A DNA stretch of 51,454 nt from a virus. A program made the translations under genes and the position numbers. Location of the stretch: positions 1 through 51,454 of the IMG/VR virus record IMGVR_UViG_3300034788_000438, one strand, 5' to 3'. The notes beneath the pieces were generated by a model. It did no database searches, was not told the DNA's origin, and saw only the letters and a program-made list of their open reading frames with translations. Below are positions 45,562-51,454 of the stretch, piece after piece. How positions within the stretch are numbered: the stretch's first letter is position 1; each line of letters begins with the position of its first letter.

Positions 45562-48084
45562 ATGGCTGATTGCTTTGCCAAGGTTAAGGATGCGTTTGGA
45601 GAGCGCCTGTCTGACGAAGAAATTCAGGGCATGATTGACGAGCTTCAAGATGTGCAGAAGTCACGCGCGGTTAATGAGGGGCTACAAAGCGTTGAGGCTG
45701 CGATAATGGATCGCGGCAAGGTCATTGCGGAAGAGGCCGAGATTGCCGCGATGATCGAAAAGCGCAACCGATACAAGAACATTCTTGTGGAGCAAAACCT
45801 GTTAAAAATGATAGGTGACGCGGACGCTTTGACGGGGAACCCGGCGCTGGGCCTTGAGGCTGCGCTTGTGGGTGTGAATGCTCCGTTTGATGGTGCGCTG
45901 CGGTCTGTGGACAGCCTGACTAACGGGCTGATGAATGAATACGCTGGCGGCATGATTGCGGACCTTCGCCGCGCCAATCTGCTTTCTCAGTTTAACAACA
46001 TGAAGGGTGATTTTGAACGCGAGGTTGCCAACGTCATTCAGGCGCTGAATACACCAGACGGACAAATGCCAAAGGTCTCGCGTGAGGCGCAGGAAATCGG
46101 CAGAGCAATGCACAAGTACCAGCGGGCCTCAGTTGAGCGCATGAATCAGGAGGGCGGCTATGTGCGCCGCAAGTCTGGATATGTTGTGCGTCAATCTCAC
46201 AAGCCAGAGCGCATGGCCAAAGCTGGACCGGATGTGTGGAAGCAAACCATTCGCCCGCTTCTTGATTTCGAAAAAATGGGCATCCCTGCGGATAAGATTG
46301 ATGCGTTTCTTGACAGTGCGTATTTGGCAATCGAAAGCGGTGTACGTCTCAACCGTGAAATCAACGACATTGAGCGTGCGTTTAAGGGGGCCGGCAACAT
46401 CGCCAAGAAAGACGCGGCGTCACGAGTGCTTGAGTTTAAGAATGCTGATGCGTGGCTTGAGTATGACAAGCAGTTCGGCAGCGGTTCTTTGCGTGAGGGA
46501 TTTTTGCAGGACTTGACGCGGGCCAGCCGCAACACGGCGCTGATGATGAACCTCGGCACCAACCCGCGTGCGATGGTTGAACGGGTTGCGGCGCAGGCGG
46601 CGGAGACGTTTCGTGCCGACAAGGACAAGCGTGACGCTTTCGTGAATGTCGATGCGCAAAGTGGGCGCTTTTCCAACATGCTGGATGAGGTGACGGGAGA
46701 TATTAACCTGACCTCAAACCACACCGTGGCTAACGTCATGTCAGGGTATCGCGCATTGCAGACGGTTGCCAAGCTGGGTGGCGCATGGGTTTCTGCGCTT
46801 TCTGACGTTGCCTTTATGGCATCCAATCGCATCTATCAGGGCCGCTCTATGGCGGACGCGTGGAGTGATGCGTTTCGCGCGCCGTTCGAGGGCTTGAGTG
46901 GTGGCGAAAAGCGCATCATGGCGGACTACATGGGCGCGGGGCTTGAGGGGCAGCTAGGAGACTTTATGAGTCGGTTTAATGCGGCGGATAATGTGAGTGG
47001 GAAAACCTCAAAGCTGATGGCGTCTTTTTTCAAGCTGAATCTTCTCGGCCCATGGACTGACGCGAATAAGCGTGGCGTCACAATGGTGATCAGCCGCGAT
47101 TTGGCCATGAACGCCACAAGTTCATTTGACGCCCTCCCTGCGGATATGCAGAGGATGTTGCGCACCTACGGCATGGATGAAAAACAATGGGAAGTGGCTC
47201 GCGCCGCAGTAAAGGATGCGCCAGACGGTCGCCAATATATCATGCCGGGGGACATTAACGGTGTACGCGGCGCGATGTTCACCGGTCTGTCGTCTGCGCA
47301 GCAAGACAAGCTGCGCGACGAGGTGAAAAGCAATCTGTTTGCGCTTCTGGCATCTGAGGCGGATTTTGCCGTGCCATCTTCTGGAGCGCGAGAGAGGGCC
47401 ATCATGCGGCGCGGTTATCGCCCCGGCACGGCGGCGGGTGAGGCCATCCGGTTTGTTGGCCAGTTCAAGAGCTTTGGTATCACAGCTCTGACCAAAGTTA
47501 TGGGCCGTCACGTCTACGGGCATGGAGCCAAGAGCATTTCTGAGCAGTTGTCGCGCGGCATCGGCGCAAACATGGGTATCGTCAACACAATGGTGATGGG
47601 AACCGTGATGGGCTATTTCGTCATGCAGGCCAAAGAGATGATGAAAGGGCGAGAGCCACGGCCAGCGGACGCCAAGGCAGTTGTTGCCGCAATGCTTCAG
47701 GGTGGCGGCTTGGGGATTTATGGTGACTTCCTGTTTGGCGAGGCCAACCGGTTTGGCGGCGGCACGTTGGAGACATTGGCCGGTCCTGGCATTGGCACAG
47801 CGTCGCAGGTGATCGACACACTGCAGCGGGCGCGGACAAAGGCCACGGCGGGAGAGCCGGTGGATATGGGTGGAGACCTTGTGCGGTTGGCAAAAGGCAA
47901 CATCCCGTTCGCCAACCTCTTCTATGTAAAAGGTGCTATGGACTATTTAGTGTGGTATCAATTGCAAGAGGCACTAAATCCCGGATATTTGCGCCGCATG
48001 GAGCGCCGCGTGAAGCGGGAGAACAATCAGAAATATTGGTTGCCGCCGTCAAAAGTGGTAGCATCCGGTGGGGGCTTTAGGTGA
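45562..48084 (+). CDS. gp16-like internal virion protein, C-terminal part, set B
   Basis: An 840-residue helical protein starting MADCFAKVKDAFGERLSDEE. Near the C terminus FVGQFKSFGITALTK (about 632-646) matches the ILQFKSFALAS element of the set A gp16-like protein. The end LWYQLQEALNPGYLRRMERR-type sequence (YLVWYQLQEALNPGYL) is common to gp16-like proteins of marine phages. Probably an ejected channel protein. It begins directly at the stop of the previous gene. Confidence 0.65.
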   Translation: MADCFAKVKDAFGERLSDEEIQGMIDELQDVQKSRAVNEGLQSVEAAIMDRGKVIAEEAEIAAMIEKRNRYKNILVEQNLLKMIGDADALTGNPALGLEAALVGVNAPFDGALRSVDSLTNGLMNEYAGGMIADLRRANLLSQFNNMKGDFEREVANVIQALNTPDGQMPKVSREAQEIGRAMHKYQRASVERMNQEGGYVRRKSGYVVRQSHKPERMAKAGPDVWKQTIRPLLDFEKMGIPADKIDAFLDSAYLAIESGVRLNREINDIERAFKGAGNIAKKDAASRVLEFKNADAWLEYDKQFGSGSLREGFLQDLTRASRNTALMMNLGTNPRAMVERVAAQAAETFRADKDKRDAFVNVDAQSGRFSNMLDEVTGDINLTSNHTVANVMSGYRALQTVAKLGGAWVSALSDVAFMASNRIYQGRSMADAWSDAFRAPFEGLSGGEKRIMADYMGAGLEGQLGDFMSRFNAADNVSGKTSKLMASFFKLNLLGPWTDANKRGVTMVISRDLAMNATSSFDALPADMQRMLRTYGMDEKQWEVARAAVKDAPDGRQYIMPGDINGVRGAMFTGLSSAQQDKLRDEVKSNLFALLASEADFAVPSSGARERAIMRRGYRPGTAAGEAIRFVGQFKSFGITALTKVMGRHVYGHGAKSISEQLSRGIGANMGIVNTMVMGTVMGYFVMQAKEMMKGREPRPADAKAVVAAMLQGGGLGIYGDFLFGEANRFGGGTLETLAGPGIGTASQVIDTLQRARTKATAGEPVDMGGDLVRLAKGNIPFANLFYVKGAMDYLVWYQLQEALNPGYLRRMERRVKRENNQKYWLPPSKVVASGGGFR

Positions 48085-48095
48085 AGGAATGAACA

Positions 48096-48362
48096 ATGGC
48101 CGACAAGTTTGAAAATTATCGCGCGGAATTGAACAGTCCATACGCCGAGGCGGCGGACATTGCGCCAAGTGACAGCACGGATTTATCGACAACGACCCGC
48201 GCCATTTACATCGGCGGCGGGAGCGGCGTTCTGGTTGCCACTATGAAAAGCGGGGCAACTGTAACCTTTAGTGGACTGGTGACAGGATCAGTTTTGCCAA
48301 TCCGTGCGAGGCGCGTGCTGGCGACAGGAACAACCGCAACCGATTTGGTTGCTCTTTGGTAA
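48096..48362 (+). CDS. 88-residue fibre-associated protein
   Basis: MADKFENYRAELNSPYAEAA leads to a beta-rich end IYIGGGSGVLVATMKSGATV and VLPIRARRVLATGTTATDL. Small proteins of this pattern often lie between the internal virion genes and the tail fibre in phages and are thought to be structural. The start is close to AAGGAATG. Confidence 0.6.
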   Translation: MADKFENYRAELNSPYAEAADIAPSDSTDLSTTTRAIYIGGGSGVLVATMKSGATVTFSGLVTGSVLPIRARRVLATGTTATDLVALW

Positions 48363-48371
48363 GGTGAAGAA

Positions 48372-51071
48372 ATGACCATTGCAAAAACAGGCTCTTCGGC
48401 ATCGTATGCGGGCGATGGCACAACGGTAAACTTCGCATTCCCATACCGGTTCTTTGATGACACGGACCTTCTGGTGTACCGAGTTGATGCGGACGGAACG
48501 TCACACCTGCAAACGGTGACAACGGACTACACTGTCAGCAACACGGGCACCGAAGGTGGTGGCACTGTGACTATGGTTGTCTCCCCAGCCACCGGAACCA
48601 CACTGTTGATTGAGCGTGAAATTCCCGCCACTCAGGATGTTGATTATCAAAACAATGACGCGTTTCCTGCTGAAACGCATGAAGAGGCGCTTGACCGCTT
48701 AACACTGATTGACCAGCAGATTGCTCGATCTGACGGGCTTCACATCACCTTCCCCACTGGCGATACGGCCAGCCCTGTTTTGCCGATTGTTTCTGATCGA
48801 GCGAATAAACTTTTCGGGTTTGGGACTGATGGCGAAATACAGATGGTTGAGGGGGCCGGAGGTTCCGAAAGTGGCGCTTTATTTGATAGTGTCGATGACC
48901 TGTTGGCAAGCACCTCGGCTTTTGCGCCTGGAAGCATTCTGTTTGCAAAAAAAGAGGGGCAGTCCTTCCAGGTTGCCGCGTCTTCCGCAGTAGATAACCA
49001 CCTTGTCACAGCGGGCGGCGTGAAGCTTTACGACCTGACACCTGCCTCCATTGCCTCCAAGCTTCGCCAGCGCAAATCGTTTGAGCCGTTCGCTGGCTTT
49101 GATGATGGTACTACCGACACGCAGATTTTCCCTGGCTCCCGACTGCCTCCGCAGGGTATGGCATGGGCTGAGGTTTCTGGCGTTGAAAAGGTGTTTGTCT
49201 CCCTACGCGATGACAGCGGGGGCACCACGCCTGAGCGCTATCGGATCACTGAATATAACGTGGGTGATCCTAACAACGTTGCCTTCTCTGGAATCCTGAA
49301 TATCGCGCACTCGCAAGACCTTTCCGCCACAGTGGACGGTGCCAACGTGACCCTCTACGCGCAGGCAGAGGGTTCCGAGCCTGATGTCGGCAAGGGTCTG
49401 TCTGTGATTGATTGGCAGGGCGCGGCGACCACGCAAGCCAATGTCACCGCTTACCAACTATTCGGGGACACCGGATCTGGTCAGCGTTATGAGCGCTACC
49501 GCTCCGCTACAACCGGCGTCTACGGTGACAAGGTTGTTCTTCTGGCAAACGACACGAAGGAAAAAGTAGATGACACGGGTCATTACCTGTTCGTTTACTC
49601 TCTTGAGGAAATTGTTGCGGCTGGCCCTGGTGGGTCTCTGGACGTTGAGCCGAAAATCGGGCCTGTGCCTATTCTTATCGGCCCTGAGAGCGGGCAAGCT
49701 ACGCTTCAAGGCTGTGCACCTGGTGAGAATGACATTGCGGTGCTACGCGGCTTTGTGAACCCATTTCAGCGCAAGCTTGTCCAATTCATCGACTATGAGG
49801 GGAACCTCATTCGGGGCGTTGAATACGCTGGCTCCCTGAATGACTACACGCAAGCGCAGCTTGGCAATGACCCAACTCTTGGCACCTTTATCACGCAGGA
49901 GCCAGAGGGCATTACCCGCGACAACCTTGACCGCGTTCTCATTATCAACCAAGAGGAATGGCGCGCCAACGGTGATGTTGTGTCGTGGGAGGGTCTGAAT
50001 ATGACGCCCCGCCGCAACAACGTGACGGAAGAGCCTGGAAGCCCCGACAATTGGGTCACAACGTCCCTGACGCCTTCCGGCCCATGGGCTCCAGGAACCT
50101 ATAGCTATGGCCCCAACTACACCCGCCGCGCCAAGGTGATCCACATTATCGACAAGCCGCTGGCAAGTGGCGCTGATGACCCCATGGGGAATGCCAAGCA
50201 GTTTGTTGCACCTGTTGCCACAATCAAGCCGGGGGATAATGCGGTTGATGTGAGCATCCCGTATCCACGTGACTATTTGGTCGGCACTGACTTAGGTGCG
50301 CCTGGAAAAATTCGACGCCTTGAGGGCTATTACAACCAGCACAGCCACCGCCTTTTTGATGCGCGTGAAGGGGCGGATAACGATGCATACTCCACCGTTT
50401 CCGTTGATTTTACCGATGGTCGTCAGATCATGGAGCTTCGCGGGGCGTCAAGCCTTGCGCTGGGCGCTGGCCTGAACATATACGGCAAGGATGACCCCGA
50501 CTTCCCTGGGCAATTCCGCGCATGGGGGACAGACACGGCAGGCACCAGTATTGAGGCTATCAACTACAACCCCAACGCTGACCGGTGGGACCGACTGCGC
50601 AAAATTCCTCAGTTTGTTGCGTCTACAGGTGAGCGGAGCGCCCACACTGGCGACACCAACGAAACGACACTGGCAACCGTTGAAATCCCAGGCGGATTGA
50701 TGGGCGGCAACGGACTTCTGCGCATCCGTACCCAGACCGGCCAAACCAACAACGCCAACAACAAGACGTTCAGGATCAAGCTGAACGGCAACGAGATTGT
50801 GGACACCACCGCTTCGGTTACGGGATCGGCTGGCACATCGCGCGTTACGCAGGTGCAAAACCGTGGGGCCGTTGATAGTCAAGTTGTTCAGGGGGCGACC
50901 TCTGCGTCGGACCCAGGCGAGACCACCGTTGCGCCAACCACGCTTGCGGTTGATACCGACGCAAACATGACGCTAACCATCACCGGCCAGCTTACTAACG
51001 CGGCGGATGAAATTGCGCTCGAAAGCTATAGCGTTGAGGCGGTGTATTTCCCTAGCGTTGCTGGCGAATAA
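48372..51071 (+). CDS. tail fibre with T7 gp17-type N-terminal domain, set B
   Basis: An 899-residue protein. The N-terminal ~120 residues show YAGDGTTVNFAFPYRFFDDT, then PATQDVDYQNNDAFPAETHE and EALDRLTLIDQQIARS, the T7 gp17 tail-binding domain. The middle (about 170-650) is a separate receptor-binding part with beta-propeller-like or jelly-roll sequence. The end (about 780-895) resembles other fibre tips (TLATVEIPGGLMGGNGLLRI). It attaches at the tail collar and binds the host surface. Confidence 0.9.
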   Translation: MTIAKTGSSASYAGDGTTVNFAFPYRFFDDTDLLVYRVDADGTSHLQTVTTDYTVSNTGTEGGGTVTMVVSPATGTTLLIEREIPATQDVDYQNNDAFPAETHEEALDRLTLIDQQIARSDGLHITFPTGDTASPVLPIVSDRANKLFGFGTDGEIQMVEGAGGSESGALFDSVDDLLASTSAFAPGSILFAKKEGQSFQVAASSAVDNHLVTAGGVKLYDLTPASIASKLRQRKSFEPFAGFDDGTTDTQIFPGSRLPPQGMAWAEVSGVEKVFVSLRDDSGGTTPERYRITEYNVGDPNNVAFSGILNIAHSQDLSATVDGANVTLYAQAEGSEPDVGKGLSVIDWQGAATTQANVTAYQLFGDTGSGQRYERYRSATTGVYGDKVVLLANDTKEKVDDTGHYLFVYSLEEIVAAGPGGSLDVEPKIGPVPILIGPESGQATLQGCAPGENDIAVLRGFVNPFQRKLVQFIDYEGNLIRGVEYAGSLNDYTQAQLGNDPTLGTFITQEPEGITRDNLDRVLIINQEEWRANGDVVSWEGLNMTPRRNNVTEEPGSPDNWVTTSLTPSGPWAPGTYSYGPNYTRRAKVIHIIDKPLASGADDPMGNAKQFVAPVATIKPGDNAVDVSIPYPRDYLVGTDLGAPGKIRRLEGYYNQHSHRLFDAREGADNDAYSTVSVDFTDGRQIMELRGASSLALGAGLNIYGKDDPDFPGQFRAWGTDTAGTSIEAINYNPNADRWDRLRKIPQFVASTGERSAHTGDTNETTLATVEIPGGLMGGNGLLRIRTQTGQTNNANNKTFRIKLNGNEIVDTTASVTGSAGTSRVTQVQNRGAVDSQVVQGATSASDPGETTVAPTTLAVDTDANMTLTITGQLTNAADEIALESYSVEAVYFPSVAGE

Positions 51072-51081
51072 GGAATTCGAC

Positions 51082-51282
51082 ATGGACGGCACAGGCGGCG
51101 TGGTTTGCTCATCCTGTAACTTCATCTGTAACGAGACGGAGGCGGGTTCTGCCATCTTCCGCCCGCGCAGAAATGGTCCATTATGCCGATGCAACCGCAA
51201 CAACCTTCTACTCCACCCCAATGGGGGTGGCTCAAACTTCGTGCCCGTTCTTTCCACTGGATCAGGATGGGTCATTGCTTAA
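51082..51282 (+). CDS. possible 66-residue Cys-rich protein
   Basis: ATG 51082 follows AAGGAATTCG. The frame (MDGTGGVVCSSCNFICNETE...) has clustered cysteines in its first half but less protein-like sequence in its second half. A different frame over the second half (51173-51298) looks more natural and ends at the conserved LGVK junction. A frameshift, in the sequence or by recombination, is possible. Low confidence. Confidence 0.3.
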   Translation: MDGTGGVVCSSCNFICNETEAGSAIFRPRRNGPLCRCNRNNLLLHPNGGGSNFVPVLSTGSGWVIA

Positions 51283-51298
51283 GCTGGGCGTGAAATGA
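51173..51298 (+). CDS. possible 41-residue reading frame ending in LGVK
   Basis: MVHYADATATTFYSTPMGVA... ends SLLKLGVK with a TGA overlapping the lysis gene start (ATGA), exactly as the MTALGVK leader does at 11550-11573. It has no ribosome site of its own. It may be the end of a gene whose start lies in the adjoining frame. Confidence 0.3.
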   Translation: MVHYADATATTFYSTPMGVAQTSCPFFPLDQDGSLLKLGVK

Positions 51299-51454
51299 TT
51301 AAGAGCATACTAAAAACTTTGACCACGCCTAGCAGTTATGATGGGGACTGGTTTGCATACGCTAAAAGCCAAATTTCACATACAAGCATCGGCGTCTTTC
51401 TTGTGGCTTTGATTAGCTATGGTGCCTTTATGGTTGACGGCGAAATCCCCTACA
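51295..51454 (+). CDS. 5' end of the lysis membrane protein (partial, second copy)
   Basis: ATG 51295 reads MIKSILKTLTTPSSYDGDWF and continues as the gene at 11570 until the window ends. Compared with the first copy it differs at codons 3 and 4 (RQ replaced by KS) and at silent positions up to 51327, and is then identical for 127 bases. Confidence 0.85.
   Translation, partial: MIKSILKTLTTPSSYDGDWFAYAKSQISHTSIGVFLVALISYGAFMVDGEIPY
51328..51454 (+). repeat. terminal 127-base exact repeat of 11603-11729
   Basis: All 127 bases to the end of the window equal 11603-11729 (offset 39725). The flanking base differs (G at 51327, A at 11602). A repeat of exactly 127 bases at a contig end is what a k = 127 de Bruijn graph assembly leaves where two paths enter one node. 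Confidence 0.95.

Noticed and set aside
11603-51454. Direct terminal repeat of the phage genome
   Set aside because: The second copy is internal at 11603, not at the other end of the window, and its length of exactly 127 bases with a mismatch just outside fits an assembly overlap better.

Overview
The window is phage DNA, almost certainly a metagenomic contig of a tailed podovirus with T7-like virion architecture that infects an alphaproteobacterium, most likely a marine Rhodobacteraceae. The virion genes run in the T7 order: terminases, portal, scaffold, capsid, tail tubular A and B, gp13-, gp14-, gp15- and gp16-like proteins, then a tail fibre with the T7 gp17 N-terminal domain. The host guess rests on a GapR/DUF2312 gene (a family centred on Alphaproteobacteria), on small accessory proteins of a type I associate with Rhodobacteraceae phages, and on the base composition. 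There is no RNA polymerase, DNA polymerase, helicase, primase or integrase. Replication must therefore use the host replisome, supported by a lambda-like recombination set.

Layout. 1-11517 (plus) is the end of a virion operon (set A): the tail of a gp13-like gene, a gp14-like protein, a gp15-like protein carrying a lytic transglycosylase domain, a gp16-like giant, and two beta-helix-type tail spikes. 11550-13813 (plus) is lysis: membrane protein, holin, T7-lysozyme-type amidase with a C-terminal membrane anchor, overlapping Rz/Rz1-type spanins, and a secreted protein. 13810-19109 (minus) is one long, tightly coupled early operon: small zinc and membrane proteins, a single-strand annealing protein, NinB, a Ref-type HNH nuclease, and a DUF plus hexamer-repeat gene pair. 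19110-19200 is a divergent control region with face-to-face promoters around an inverted repeat. 19200-27264 (plus) is the second early operon: RHH regulator, zincin-like protein, RusA, SSB, DNA methyltransferase, a second DUF plus hexamer-repeat pair, a three-hairpin RNA element, GapR and a MazG-like protein. It ends at a strong terminator (27347-27380). 27479-28609 holds four small unknown genes. 28711-51071 (plus) is the late region: three virion/adhesin-like proteins, packaging, head and tail genes, then a second internal-virion and tail-fibre set (set B).

The window carries two unrelated copies of the internal virion plus tail fibre module. Its last 127 bases repeat 11603-11729 exactly. 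The simplest reading is an assembly path through two co-occurring strains: one genome of about 39.7 kb (11603 to 51327, circularly permuted or redundant) plus 11.6 kb of another strain's variable module. The most interesting other signals are the paired mirror-image modules (conserved box, DUF gene, six-base-repeat gene, hairpin) at 14.2-14.8 kb and 25.0-25.9 kb, the structured RNA at 25701-25883, a recurring TGCGACA box 52-67 bases before five genes, and a probably leaderless regulator at 19200.
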